Shown: positions 40,172-49,097, counted from the first letter of the stretch. The stretch is DNA of 64,000 bases from Streptomyces coacervatus (GCF_029223485.1 NZ_JARHTP010000011.1:1-64000); one strand, 5' to 3'. Notes: generated by a model not told the origin, from the letters alone. Numbers and translations are program-made.

Positions 40172-40840
40172 GTGAGCTCCGCGATACCGGGCAGCCCGGA
40201 ATTCCTGCATGCCACCCGATCCTCGTACGACGCGATCGCCGGCCCGTACACCGAGCAGTTCGCCGACTGGCTCAGCGACAGACCGCTGGACCTCGCCCTG
40301 GTCACCGCCTTCGCCGAGCTCGTACGTACGGCCGGTACGGCTCCGGTGGCCGACGTCGGCAGCGGGCCCGGTCATGTCACCGCCCGGCTCGATGCGCTCG
40401 GTGTGCCGGCCTTCGGGGTCGATGTGTCGCCCGGCATGGTGGCGCTGGCCCGGCAGGCGCATCCCGGGCTCCGGTTCCACGTCGGTTCGATGACCTCGCT
40501 GGACCTGCCGGACGAGACGCTGGGCGGTGTGCTCGCCCTCTTCTCGATCATCCACGTCCCGGACGACCACCTGCCGACGGTCCTCGCCGAGTTCCACCGC
40601 GTCCTGGTCCCCGGCGGCCATGTGCTGCTCTGCTTCCAGAGCGGGGACGAGGACGGCAGCATGCACCTGACGGAGCGGTTCGGGCAGGAGATCTCGCTCG
40701 ACTACTACTTCCGTACGCCGGACTCCGTCGCCGAGCAGCTGGTCAAGGCGGGGCTACGGCTGCAGGCCCGCGTCCTGCGCGAGGCGGACGGCGAGGAGCA
40801 GCGGCCGCGCGCGTTTCTGCTGGCGCGGAAGGACGTCTGA
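40172..40840 (+). CDS. class I SAM-dependent methyltransferase
   Basis: 222 residues. SAM-binding motif I is VADVGSGPGHVTARL (~residue 60), followed by GVDVSPGMVALARQAHPGLRF and the acidic LFSIIHVPDDHLPTVLAEFHRVLVPGGHVLLCF. It resembles the UbiE/COQ5-type and small-molecule methyltransferase group. The substrate cannot be assigned. The GTG start is 8 nt after TAGGGT (40158-40163), so it is possibly leaderless. A dispersed repeat follows. Confidence 0.88.
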   Translation: MSSAIPGSPEFLHATRSSYDAIAGPYTEQFADWLSDRPLDLALVTAFAELVRTAGTAPVADVGSGPGHVTARLDALGVPAFGVDVSPGMVALARQAHPGLRFHVGSMTSLDLPDETLGGVLALFSIIHVPDDHLPTVLAEFHRVLVPGGHVLLCFQSGDEDGSMHLTERFGQEISLDYYFRTPDSVAEQLVKAGLRLQARVLREADGEEQRPRAFLLARKDV

Positions 40841-40895
40841 GGGTTCGCTCCGCGGGTTGTGCAGCTGTGGGTTGTCGATCGTCTGCGGCGCCGTC

Positions 40896-40929
40896 GTGGC
40901 TGGTCGCGCAGTTCCCCGCGCCCCTTTAC
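40896..40929. repeat. dispersed intergenic repeat, copy 5
   Basis: GTGGCTGGTCGCGCAGTTCC then CCGCGCCCCTTTA. The TAA stop of the minus-strand gene at 40926 lies inside it. The 30-bp left half is identical to that of copy 7 at 50621. Confidence 0.8.
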
Positions 40930-41993
40930 GCTGCGGTGACCGCCGACAGCCGCGTCACATCCCGCGCCGTCCCCGTCACCCCCGACAGAAACCCCTGCGC
41001 CCGCGGCGAGGCGTTCTCCGTCAGCCAGCCGGGGTCGATGTCGCAGACCGCGACCCGGACCTCCGTGCCGGTCAGGGCGAGGGGCAGGGTGTGGACGACG
41101 GTGGAGGGGAAGCTGAGGATCGTGCGGCCGATCGGGCCGCGGCGGGCGATCAGTTCCAGGGGGAGGTCGGGGCGGACGATCTCCAGGCCCGTCTCGGCGG
41201 CCAGCCGGTGGAGCTTGTCGGTGCTCTCGCGGCGGTGTGCGAAGTAGCGGGTGGCGCCGTGGGTCTTCGCCAGGGTGCGGACGGCTTCCAGGTAGCGGTC
41301 GCCGTCGACCACGCCGGTCTCCACGAGTGAGGTGCCCACCATGTCGGCGCCCTTGGTGATGCGGGGCGGGCCGAAGCGGAAGCGGGTCCAGGAGAAGTCG
41401 TTGGTGTGGACGGTCACGCCGGGCGGGATCTCGTCCATGGGCATGGAGGAGAAGATCGCCACCTTGCGTTTGGAGCTCGGGGTGAGGCGGCGGCGGGCCT
41501 TGGAGGACACCGGCGCGAAGATCAGGTCCCGGGGGCCCGGGCGGCCGCCCTTGCGGTGCCAGCGGACAAGACGTTCACCGCGGGCCAGCTGGGCGACGAA
41601 CTCCATCGTGGCCGTGCCGTCGTCGACGACGACCAGGTCGCGGGCCTTGGTGATGGTCAGCAGGAGTTGTACGTAGCGGGAGAAGGGGTCGCCCAGGACG
41701 ATGCGGTCGGCCCTGCGGAGCATGCCGGTCAGGCCGCCGATGGTCTGGAAGGGGGCCGCCGGGCCACCCCGGGCCTCCTCCCAGCGGACCGTGTGGCCCT
41801 CGTCGCGGGCGAGTTCGGCCATGCGGCGCAGCTGGCCGCGGGTCATGGGGTCGGTCGGGGACAGGACGACGAGGGTGAGCGTCGCGCCGGGCGCCTGGGC
41901 ATGCGCCCACTCCAGCACGTTCAGAAGCTGTACCGGGCTCTCGACGAACGCGAGAGTGGAGGTGCTGCCGGCGGATCCGGCGCGGCGGCTCAT
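40926..41993 (-). CDS. polysialyltransferase/GT52-like glycosyltransferase of the nonulosonate cluster
   Basis: 355 residues. The opening ESPVQLLNVLEW and the C-terminal YFAHRRESTDKLHRLA, then RRGPIGRTILSFPSTVVHTLPLAL resemble the bacterial sialyltransferase-like (GT52/PolyST) family. In that family a His-containing segment and a following Ser/Thr pair bind the CMP-sugar; here H-R-R and FPST take these places. The conserved DDG lies in VVVDDGTATMEF. It follows neuB closely, and probably transfers an acidic nine-carbon sugar from the CMP donor. The stop codon is provided by a dispersed repeat. Confidence 0.72.
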   Translation of the reverse strand: MSRRAGSAGSTSTLAFVESPVQLLNVLEWAHAQAPGATLTLVVLSPTDPMTRGQLRRMAELARDEGHTVRWEEARGGPAAPFQTIGGLTGMLRRADRIVLGDPFSRYVQLLLTITKARDLVVVDDGTATMEFVAQLARGERLVRWHRKGGRPGPRDLIFAPVSSKARRRLTPSSKRKVAIFSSMPMDEIPPGVTVHTNDFSWTRFRFGPPRITKGADMVGTSLVETGVVDGDRYLEAVRTLAKTHGATRYFAHRRESTDKLHRLAAETGLEIVRPDLPLELIARRGPIGRTILSFPSTVVHTLPLALTGTEVRVAVCDIDPGWLTENASPRAQGFLSGVTGTARDVTRLSAVTAA

Positions 41994-42025
41994 CGACGTA
42001 TGACCGTCCCCTAAGTGGTGGTGAC

Positions 42026-42964
42026 TCAGACCGAGACCGGCTCGCCCGCGGCCGCGGCGATCTCCGCCTCGGCGACGACGCCCGTGACGCGGCGCAGCTT
42101 CTTCATGGGGCCGAGCTCGGAGTCGTAGACCTTCTTGACGCCGTCGCCGAGGGAGGCCTCGATGGTGCGGATGTCACGGACGAGGCGGGTGAGGCCGCCC
42201 GGCTCGACGGAGGCGGCCTGGTCGGAGCCCCACATCGCGCGGTCCAGGGTGATGTGGCGCTCGACGAAGGTGGCGCCGAGGGCGACCGCGGCGAGGGTGG
42301 TCTGCAGGCCCGTCTCGTGGCCGGAGTAGCCGATCGGGACGTTCGGGTACTCGTCCTGCAGGGTGTTGATGACGCGGAGGTTGAGCTCCTCGGCCTTCGC
42401 GGGGTAGGTCGAAGTGGCGTGGCAGAGCAGGATGTTGTCGCTGCCCAGGACCTCGACCGCGTGGCGGATCTGCTTCGGGGTCGACATGCCGGAGGACAGG
42501 ATGACCGTGCGGCCGGTGGCGCGCAGGGCGCGCAGCAGCTCGTCGTCCGTGAGGGAGGCGGAGGCGACCTTGTGGGCGGGGACGTCGAACTTCTCCAGGA
42601 AGGCGACGGCCTCGGTGTCCCACGGGGAGGCGAACCAGTCGATCCCCTTCTCCTTGGAGTACTCGTCAATCTGGCGGTACTCGTCCTCGCCGAACTCCAC
42701 GCGGTGGCGGTAGTCGATGTACGTCATCCGGCCCCAGGGGGTGTCGCGCTCGATGTCCCACTGGTCGCGCGGGGTGCAGATCTCGGGGGTGCGCTTCTGG
42801 AACTTGACCGCGTCGCAACCGGCCTCGGCGGCGGCGTCGATCAGCTTGAAGGCGTTCTCGAGCTCGCCGTTGTGGTTGATGCCGATCTCGCCGACGACAT
42901 AGACGGGCTGACCCGGGCCGGCGGTCTTCGAACCGAACGTGCGCAGACGGGAGTTGGTGCTCAT
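42026..42964 (-). CDS. neuB: nonulosonic acid synthase (NeuB-like)
   Basis: 312 residues. TIM-barrel synthase (VVGEIGINHNGELENAFKLIDAAAEAGCDAVKFQKRTPE, then FASPWDTEAVAFLEKFDVPAHKVASASLTDDELL, LCHATSTYPAKAEELNLRVI, IGYSGHETGL, VERHITLDRAMWGSDQAASVEP). It condenses phosphoenolpyruvate with ManNAc or a mannose derivative. The usual ~60-residue C-terminal antifreeze-like domain is missing, which leaves only the barrel. It lies 14 bp downstream of the fused neuA/HAD gene. Product (Neu5Ac, Kdn or another nonulosonate) not determined by sequence. Confidence 0.88.
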   Translation of the reverse strand: MSTNSRLRTFGSKTAGPGQPVYVVGEIGINHNGELENAFKLIDAAAEAGCDAVKFQKRTPEICTPRDQWDIERDTPWGRMTYIDYRHRVEFGEDEYRQIDEYSKEKGIDWFASPWDTEAVAFLEKFDVPAHKVASASLTDDELLRALRATGRTVILSSGMSTPKQIRHAVEVLGSDNILLCHATSTYPAKAEELNLRVINTLQDEYPNVPIGYSGHETGLQTTLAAVALGATFVERHITLDRAMWGSDQAASVEPGGLTRLVRDIRTIEASLGDGVKKVYDSELGPMKKLRRVTGVVAEAEIAAAAGEPVSV

Positions 42965-42978
42965 GGCAGGAACTGTCC

Positions 42979-44244
42979 TTACTTGGTCAGAGAGTCGAGA
43001 GAGGGGCCGAGGATCCAGCTGGCGATCTCTCGGATCGCGCCGTCGCCACCAGGGACGGTGGTGACCGCACGTGCGGCGCCGCGTACCACGTCGTGGGCGC
43101 TCGCGACCGCCACGGGCCAGCCCACGAGGGCGAAGCACGGGAGGTCGTTGACGTCGTTGCCGACGTAGAGCACGCGCTCGGGCGCGATGCCCTGCTCCTC
43201 GCACCACTGCTTCAGTGCGAGGTCCTTCCGGTCGATGCCGTGCAGCACGGGAATCTGCAGCTTCCGTGCGCGGGCGGCGACGACCGGGTTCTGCTCCGAG
43301 GAGAGGATCAGCATCTTCAGGGCGCTCTTGCGCAGCGCCGCGATGCCGAGGCCGTCCCCGCGGTGCACGGAGACGAACTCCTTTCCATCGGCGTCGATCA
43401 GCACCCTGTCGTCGGTCTGGGTGCCGTCGAAGTCGAGTACGACCGCGTCGATGTCGTCGGCGGTCGGGAGGGCTCCGGGCCGGTCCGCGTCGAAGAGCGG
43501 AGCCAGCGCGCGGGCCCGCGCCAGGTCGTGCGGGTCGTCGATCTCCAGCACGCGCGCGGGGTCGGTCCGTACGAGCTCCGTACGGCCGAAGAAGCGGTGC
43601 TGGTGCTTGCGGAAGCCTGCCGCGTCCATCGCGTAGGCGGCGCCGGTCTCCAGGAGGTCCTGGGGGCGGTCCTGGCGGCGCGGGCGGTAGGACTTGTCGT
43701 GGTTGACGCCGTAGCCGCCGCCGGTGGCCGCGTCGGCCTCCGCGACGGTGCCCGCGGTGGCCTCGTCCTCGGCGTCGCGCCAGATGAAGCCGTGGAAGGG
43801 GGCCACGGTGACGGCCGTGTCGGCGCCGTTCTCGGCGACCGCGGCCGCCACTCCGTCGATGTCCTCGCGGATGATGAACGGGCTGGTGCACTGCACGAAC
43901 ACCACCACGTCGACCGCCGCGCCCTGGAGGGCCTCGTGGGCGTCCATGGCGTGCAGGACCGCGGCCTCCGAGGTCGCCGTGTCCCCGGCGATGGCGGCGG
44001 GACGCAGCACGACCTCGGCGCCGGCCTCACGCGCCGCCGCGGCGATGGCCTGGTCGTCGGTGGACACCACGACATCGGTCACCAGGCGGGTCGCCCGGCA
44101 CTCGCGCACCGCCCGCGCCACCAGCGGCACACCGCCGACGGGGGCGAGGTTCTTCGCGGGCACGCCCTTGGAGCCGCCGCGCGCGGGAATCACCGCGAGC
44201 ACCCGGCGCACCGAAGCGCCTTGGCCCGCTTGCGGGTTGGACAT
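42979..44244 (-). CDS. CMP-nonulosonate cytidylyltransferase fused to HAD phosphatase
   Basis: 421 residues. The N-terminal ~230 residues are NeuA-like: VLAVIPARGGSKGVPAKNL (CTP loop), VVSTDDQAIA, VQCTSPFI. The C-terminal ~165 residues form a KdsC-like HAD domain: VVLDFDGTQTDDRVLID (nucleophile and acid Asp), LSSEQNP, and GNDVNDLP. The same fusion occurs in animal CMAS, but there the HAD catalytic motif is degraded; here DxDGT is intact. With NeuB this could be a full route: 9-phosphate sugar made by NeuB, dephosphorylated by the HAD part, activated by the NeuA part. AAGGAG 8 nt before ATG 44244. Confidence 0.87.
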   Translation of the reverse strand: MSNPQAGQGASVRRVLAVIPARGGSKGVPAKNLAPVGGVPLVARAVRECRATRLVTDVVVSTDDQAIAAAAREAGAEVVLRPAAIAGDTATSEAAVLHAMDAHEALQGAAVDVVVFVQCTSPFIIREDIDGVAAAVAENGADTAVTVAPFHGFIWRDAEDEATAGTVAEADAATGGGYGVNHDKSYRPRRQDRPQDLLETGAAYAMDAAGFRKHQHRFFGRTELVRTDPARVLEIDDPHDLARARALAPLFDADRPGALPTADDIDAVVLDFDGTQTDDRVLIDADGKEFVSVHRGDGLGIAALRKSALKMLILSSEQNPVVAARARKLQIPVLHGIDRKDLALKQWCEEQGIAPERVLYVGNDVNDLPCFALVGWPVAVASAHDVVRGAARAVTTVPGGDGAIREIASWILGPSLDSLTK

Positions 44245-44391
44245 GGGCTGCACTCCTTGGGCTCCTTGCGGAGGTATCGGCGCGACTGCGGCTCGCGCTT
44301 GTGTGGGTTCTGGGGCCGCCGGGGCCGGCAGACCGATCGCGTCCGTCTTCGCAGAGGACACGGCTCGTGCTACCGCCGCTTCCGCGGCCCG

Positions 44392-44445
44392 TAGGGGCGC
44401 GGGGCTGTATCGCATGTGCGGCTGCCGCCGCGCGGGCGCGACCGG
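44392..44445. repeat. dispersed intergenic repeat, copy 6
   Basis: GTAGGGGCGCGGGGCTGTAT then GCGGCTGCCGCCGCGCGGGC and GCGACCGG, in the gap 44245-44498. The same layout as the copy at 1173. Confidence 0.7.
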
Positions 44446-44498
44446 CCCCGACGGCGCCGCAGCCGCTCGACGACCTGAAGCGGCACTTCCCGGGGCGC

Positions 44499-45845
44499 TC
44501 ACAGCTCCCCCATCCGCCGGATCACCGGGGCCACGCGCTGCACCCCGTGCCGGTAGGCACCGCGCGCCGCCCGGCGGACGATCTGCCGGACCGGCCCCGG
44601 CTCCTTGTCGACCGAGGGTGCCCCCGGCAAAACGCTGCCGTCGGGGCCGAGGTGGTGGCGGGCGAGGATGCCGGGCAGATAGCCGGGCGCCGTCGCGGGC
44701 GTGTAGTACGGGGTCAGCGGCGCCGGGCCGCCGGGGCGGTCGAGCAGCTTGGCGATGCGTTCGCGGGCCGCGTCGAAGGCGGTGGCGTAGGAGCCGTCCG
44801 CGGCGACGCCCTGCCGGGCCACCCACTCCTCGTCGGCGGTCGGCCGGTGGCCGGCGTCCAGCTGGTCCCAGGAGGCGAGGCAGCCGGAGCCCACGAAGTG
44901 GTGGTTGCCGAGCACCTCGCGTACGCCCAGGTCGGTCAGGACGACCGTCGGGACACGGCGGTGCAGGGACTCCAGCGCGGCCGTGGAGCTGATGGTGACC
45001 AGCAGGTCGGTGCGGTCGAGGACCTCACCCATGTTCCCGTACACCAGGTGGAAGTTGGCCGGCGGATCGAGCCGCTGGACCAGCTTCTGGTAGGGCTGCT
45101 CCTCGATGTGCGTGGTGTGCTCGCCCGGCTTGGAGCGCAGCTTCAGCAGCACCTCGCGCTCGGGGTGCAGCCGGGCGTGCTGGACCAGCCGGTTCAGCAG
45201 GTACATACGGTCCTTGCGGCTGTCCGGCACGGACGGCTGCACGGCGAACACCACGGTGTACGGGTCGTGTTCACCTTCGTAGGCCGCACCGCCGAGGAAG
45301 GGGAGTGCCACCTCGGTCACCGACGAGGCGTCGGCGCCCACCCCCTCGTACACGGCTCTGAAACGCTCCGCGTCCTGGCGGGAGTTGGCGAGGACGAGGT
45401 CCGCGCCGTGCCGCAGCAGGAGGCCGTCGGCGAGCTTCTCGTAGACGACGCCGACATAGCCGGTGACGACGACGGGGCGCCGCTCGCTGCCCTCCCACAC
45501 GCGCGCCAGGCCGTGCAGCATGGCCTGTACGCCGCCGCCGACGAGTGCGAGCACGACGACGTCGTACGACTCCTCGGCCATGGCGCGCAGAAACTCGACG
45601 GCCGTGACCTCCCTGAGGGAGTCGGCGCGCACACCGACCTCCGCCAGCTGGCGGGCGGTCGGCGTCGCCCGCCCGCGCAGCAGGAATCCGCTCAGTTCGA
45701 GACCGACTTGCGCGTCCTCGTCGGGTGCGGCTTCCATGGACGGGCCCGGGGCGATACGAGCCGCGGTCAGCGCACCCCATTTCCAGCGGGTGTCGGAGTC
45801 CGCGAGTACGGCGATTCGCGTGGGCTTCGAGGTACTTGGTGGCAC
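44499..45845 (-). CDS. glycosyltransferase-like protein of unknown specificity in the nonulosonate cluster
   Basis: 448 residues. Rossmann-like start (TRIAVLADSDTRWKWGALTA). The middle has ADLVLANSRQDAERF, and the C-terminal half has a GT-B-like pattern (FAVQPSVPDSRKDRMYLL, LLKLRSKPGEHTTH, LLVTISSTAALESLHRRVPTVVLTDLG) as in capsule and teichoic acid synthases. GTG 45845 is 7 nt after TAGCGT (45858-45853), so it is probably leaderless; an upstream ATG at 45890 lies in the promoter. Divergent from the GT2 gene. Likely builds or transfers part of the wall polymer. Confidence 0.72.
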   Translation of the reverse strand: MPPSTSKPTRIAVLADSDTRWKWGALTAARIAPGPSMEAAPDEDAQVGLELSGFLLRGRATPTARQLAEVGVRADSLREVTAVEFLRAMAEESYDVVVLALVGGGVQAMLHGLARVWEGSERRPVVVTGYVGVVYEKLADGLLLRHGADLVLANSRQDAERFRAVYEGVGADASSVTEVALPFLGGAAYEGEHDPYTVVFAVQPSVPDSRKDRMYLLNRLVQHARLHPEREVLLKLRSKPGEHTTHIEEQPYQKLVQRLDPPANFHLVYGNMGEVLDRTDLLVTISSTAALESLHRRVPTVVLTDLGVREVLGNHHFVGSGCLASWDQLDAGHRPTADEEWVARQGVAADGSYATAFDAARERIAKLLDRPGGPAPLTPYYTPATAPGYLPGILARHHLGPDGSVLPGAPSVDKEPGPVRQIVRRAARGAYRHGVQRVAPVIRRMGEL

Positions 45846-45852
45846 GACGAAG

Positions 45853-46036
45853 ACGCTAGGAAGCAATTCCGAGGCGCGGCCCAACCGCACCTCAACAGAA
45901 AGTTAACAACACCCCGCCGAAAGCCGAACTGGCTCGCCAAACCCCCGGAGCTACAGTCGATGCACCGTTCCGACACATCGAGTTCACCCTCTGTACGGCC
46001 GCCGGAAAGTTACGCCGCCGGACTGCCTCTTACTCT
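45853..46036. promoter_or_regulatory. divergent leaderless promoters between the two glycosyltransferase genes
   Basis: Minus-strand -10 TAGCGT (45858-45853) is 7 nt from GTG 45845. Plus-strand -10 TACTCT (46031-46036) is 7 nt from GTG 46044. No ribosome binding site precedes either start. No clear operator seen in the ~170 bp between. Confidence 0.6.
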
Positions 46037-46043
46037 CTCTTAC

Positions 46044-47030
46044 GTGCCAAAGCTTTCCGTGATCGTGCCGTTCTACAACGTGCAGCAATATGCCCCGGAC
46101 ACCCTCAAAAGCCTTCGCTTGAACGCGCGACGGGATTTCGAGTTCGTACTGGTCGACGACCATTCGAAGGACGAAACTCCGGCGATTCTCGAACGCGCGG
46201 CCGAGGAGCTCTCCGACGTGGCGCAGGTGCGGTATATCCGCCATGAGAAGAACGGGGGACTCGCCACCGCCCGCAACACCGGCCTGGACGCGGCGCAGGG
46301 CGAGTACCTGACGTTCCTGGACGGCGACGACTGGCTGGCTCCCGGCTATTTCGCCGAACTGGTGGATGCCATCGAGGGGTTGGGCGTCGATTTCGTGCGC
46401 ACCGACCATGTGCAGGCGACCGCTCGCGCGCGCAGCGTGAGCAGGGTCCCCTACGGGCGCCGCTGGGAGGCGCTGAACCCGCGCGAGGCGATTCTGCCCG
46501 CCGACCGTTCGACCTCCGTGGACTACGCCTTCGCGTGGGCCGGCGCCTACCACCGCCGGCTCCTCGACAAGGGCCTGCTGCACTTCACCGACGGGCTGCG
46601 TACGGCTGAGGACCGGCCGTGGATCTGGAAGCTGCACCGCGAGGCGGAGTCGTTCGCCGTGGTGAGCCTGCTCGGCGTCTTCTACCGGCGCGGGGTCGCC
46701 TCGTCCCTGACGCAGATCGGCGACGTCCGCCAGCTCGACTTCATCCGCGCCTTCGACCAGGTCATCGAGGAGACGGCCAAGGACCCGGACGCGGACCGGC
46801 TGCTGCCGAAGGCGGTGCGCACCTACTGCGCGATCATCGCCCACCATGTCTCGGACGAGGAGAAGTGGGAGCCGTCCGTGTACCGGGAGCTGCGGGCGAG
46901 GAGCGCGGCCGCGATCCAGCGCCTGCCGCAGGACATGCTCGGCGACGTACTCGAAACGATGGACATGCACCGCTCCTCCAAGCTGCGGCGGCTGCGGCGC
47001 CGGATCACGACAGCGAAGGCGGCTGCCTGA
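46044..47030 (+). CDS. family 2 glycosyltransferase
   Basis: 328 residues. GT-A fold: LSVIVPFYNVQQYAPDTLKSL, FEFVLVDDHSKDETPAILE (nucleotide-binding Asp), GGLATARNTGLDAAQGEYLTFLDGDDWLAPGYF (DxD metal motif DGDD) and the acceptor-side TAEDRPWIWKLH. The ~100-residue C-terminal region is helical and basic. Adds a sugar to the growing polymer or its linkage unit. GTG 46044 fits the leaderless promoter; longer frames begin upstream of the -10. Its stop overlaps the start of the next gene (TGATG). Confidence 0.9.
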   Translation: MPKLSVIVPFYNVQQYAPDTLKSLRLNARRDFEFVLVDDHSKDETPAILERAAEELSDVAQVRYIRHEKNGGLATARNTGLDAAQGEYLTFLDGDDWLAPGYFAELVDAIEGLGVDFVRTDHVQATARARSVSRVPYGRRWEALNPREAILPADRSTSVDYAFAWAGAYHRRLLDKGLLHFTDGLRTAEDRPWIWKLHREAESFAVVSLLGVFYRRGVASSLTQIGDVRQLDFIRAFDQVIEETAKDPDADRLLPKAVRTYCAIIAHHVSDEEKWEPSVYRELRARSAAAIQRLPQDMLGDVLETMDMHRSSKLRRLRRRITTAKAAA

Positions 47031-48361
47031 TGCCCCGTACGACCCGCATCTACTGCGTCTCGACTCTCTACGGCGCCGCCACCCTGGCCGCCGCGATCGA
47101 CTCCGACTGCTTCGAGCCGGAGGACCGCAGCATCCTGCTGGTCTTCAACAACTCCGCGACCCCGGAGATCACTTCGCCGGTCGACGAGATGCCCGGTTTT
47201 GAACCGTTGCGCCACCACTTCGACGACGTGTTGTCCTGGAACGAGGCCATCCGCCCCTTCCACCCGGGCGCCTGGACCCCGCGCCAGGACGACATCCCGC
47301 TCTTCGAGCGCTACCTGCGGCTCCTGTGGGACCTGGGTGACGACCGCGTGGAGCTGGTCCTGGAGTCCATCCAGGTCGCCCCGGCCCTCAGCCTGGCCCA
47401 GCTGTTCACCGACGCCCCCGTCGACGTCTACGCCGACGGCCTGATGAGCTACGGCCCCACCCGCAACAAGCTCGACCCGCTGGTCGGTACACGGGTGCGC
47501 CGGCTGCTCCATCTCGACCTGGTCCCCGGCCTCACCCCGATGCTGCTGACCGAGTTCGACGTGCCCGCGCAGGTCCTGCCGACCGAGGCCTTCCTGAAGG
47601 TGATGGGCGAACTCACCGCCTCCGTACCGGAGTTGCCGGTCCTGCCGGACAACTCGGCGCTGCTGCTCGGCCAGTATCTGTCCGCGCTGGGCATCCTCTC
47701 CCCCGAGGAGGAGGAGGACCTGCATGTGCGGATGATGCGCGGGGCGGTCGAGCGCGGCCACCGGGCGATCGTCTTCAAGCCGCACCCCACCGCGCCGGCC
47801 CGCTACAGCCGTGCGCTGGAGACGGAGGCCGAGAAGCTCGGCATCGACCTCACGGTCATCGACCTGCCCGTCCTCGCCGAGCTGCTGTTCGAGAAGTCGC
47901 CGCCCGGCCTGGTCGTCGGCTGCTTCTCCACGGCGCTCTTCACCGCGTCCGCGTTCTACGGCCTCCCGGTCGCCCGCATCGGTACGGAACCGCTGCTGGA
48001 CCGCCTCACGCCGTACCAGAACAGCAACCGGGTCCCGGCCGTCCTGGCCGACGCGCTGCTCCCGGACCTGGAGGGCGGGAAGGGCGAGGCCGTCATCCCC
48101 GCCGACAAGCTGGACGGCCTGGTCACCGCGGTCGGCTTCAGCATGCAGCCGCAGATCTACCCGAATCTGCGCCCGGCGGCGGAACGCTACCTGGCCCGGC
48201 ACTTCGCCGACCGCACCCGCCGCTACTTCAAGCGCAAGCGGCTCACCTCGCTCGGCCTGCCGGGCGGCATCCCGCAGCGACTGGCCTTCCTGCCCCGCAA
48301 CGCCACGGCCCGCAGGGTGGTCCGGCGGGCACGGGCGATCAGGAAGGCCGTGCAGGGCTGA
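47030..48361 (+). CDS. polysialyltransferase-family glycosyltransferase
   Basis: 443 residues. Sequence motifs of the bacterial polyST/GT52-like group: YGAATLAAAIDSDCF at the start, VDVYADGLMSYGPTRNKLD (acidic-Gly motif), AIVFKPHPTAPARYS (HP motif binding the CMP-sugar) and VVGCFSTALFTASAFYG (Ser/Thr pair). The C-terminus is basic (RRYFKRKRL, VVRRARAIRKAV), suggesting membrane association. ATG 47030 overlaps the previous stop. Probably polymerises the nonulosonic acid at the inner face of the membrane for the wall glycopolymer. Confidence 0.82.
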   Translation: MPRTTRIYCVSTLYGAATLAAAIDSDCFEPEDRSILLVFNNSATPEITSPVDEMPGFEPLRHHFDDVLSWNEAIRPFHPGAWTPRQDDIPLFERYLRLLWDLGDDRVELVLESIQVAPALSLAQLFTDAPVDVYADGLMSYGPTRNKLDPLVGTRVRRLLHLDLVPGLTPMLLTEFDVPAQVLPTEAFLKVMGELTASVPELPVLPDNSALLLGQYLSALGILSPEEEEDLHVRMMRGAVERGHRAIVFKPHPTAPARYSRALETEAEKLGIDLTVIDLPVLAELLFEKSPPGLVVGCFSTALFTASAFYGLPVARIGTEPLLDRLTPYQNSNRVPAVLADALLPDLEGGKGEAVIPADKLDGLVTAVGFSMQPQIYPNLRPAAERYLARHFADRTRRYFKRKRLTSLGLPGGIPQRLAFLPRNATARRVVRRARAIRKAVQG

Positions 48362-48394
48362 GCGCGGCCACCACGTAGATCACGGACGGCACCC

Positions 48395-48427
48395 GGCCGC
48401 CGCCCACCGCAGAGGTGGGCGGCGGCC
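48395..48427. terminator. strong hairpin after the polysialyltransferase gene
   Basis: A perfect 14-bp GC stem pairs 48395-48408 with 48414-48427 around GCAGA, followed by GTTTCC. It lies between convergent genes and probably acts in both directions. Confidence 0.8.
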
Positions 48428-48449
48428 GTTTCCGTGTGCAACGTCAGCC

Positions 48450-49097
48450 CTACGGCATGTGGCGTGCCTCGACGCCCGCGACGATCAGCGCCAGTCCCTC
48501 ATCGAAGTGCCGGTCGTAGTCCTCGAAGATCTCCCGCCCGGCCGCGGCCGCGAGGGGGAAGTCGGCCAGCAGGCGGGCGCGATCCTCGACGTCGTAGCCC
48601 TCGCGGCGCTCGCCGGGCAGGGGCCGGACGCCCTGCTCCTCGGTGACGAAGCCGATGGTGTACGCGTACGCGGTCCGGTTGGCCCGGACGGCCTCGGCGA
48701 GCCCGAAGCCGGCGGCCGTGAAGAGCCGGAGGTTGGACTCCATCTCACGGGCGTGATCCGTCCCCGTGAAGCGCGACCCGCTGTAGACCTTCGCGCCGTC
48801 GCGATACCCGAGCAGAGCGGCCCGCAGCCCCCGGTTCGCCTTCACCATCCGCTCCTGCCATGCATCGCCCGGATCAAGATCCGCCCCCGCGACCATCCGG
48901 CGGTACATCTCCGTCGCCATCTCGTCGAGCAGCGCCTGCTTGTCCTTGAAGTGCCAGTACAGAGCGGGCGCCTTGACGTCCAGCTCCTTGGCGATGGCCC
49001 GCAGGGTCAGCCCGTCCAGACCGACCTCGTTCAGCAGCTTCAGGGCGGTGTCGGCGACCCGTTTGCGGTCGAGGGGGGCGCGTTTCTCCGTACTCAC
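48450..49097 (-). CDS. TetR-family repressor with TetR_C domain
   Basis: 215 residues. The HTH reads RKRVADTALKLLNEVGLDGLTLRAIAKELDVKAPALYWHFKDKQALLDEM, and a TetR_C_1-like ligand domain follows (YRDGAKVYSGSRFTGTDHAREMESNLRLF), as in tetracycline repressors. GTG 49097 starts the family-typical STEKRAPLDRKRV; longer frames run into the divergent gene. It is divergent from a FAD monooxygenase gene, with two CTTAAC-N3-GTTAAG palindromes between. I infer that it represses the monooxygenase and itself and is released by the substrate. Confidence 0.9.
   Translation of the reverse strand: MSTEKRAPLDRKRVADTALKLLNEVGLDGLTLRAIAKELDVKAPALYWHFKDKQALLDEMATEMYRRMVAGADLDPGDAWQERMVKANRGLRAALLGYRDGAKVYSGSRFTGTDHAREMESNLRLFTAAGFGLAEAVRANRTAYAYTIGFVTEEQGVRPLPGERREGYDVEDRARLLADFPLAAAAGREIFEDYDRHFDEGLALIVAGVEARHMP

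Noticed and set aside
40926..48361. Secondary metabolite gene cluster
   Set aside because: No polyketide, peptide or terpene core gene is present; the genes fit cell-wall polymer synthesis.
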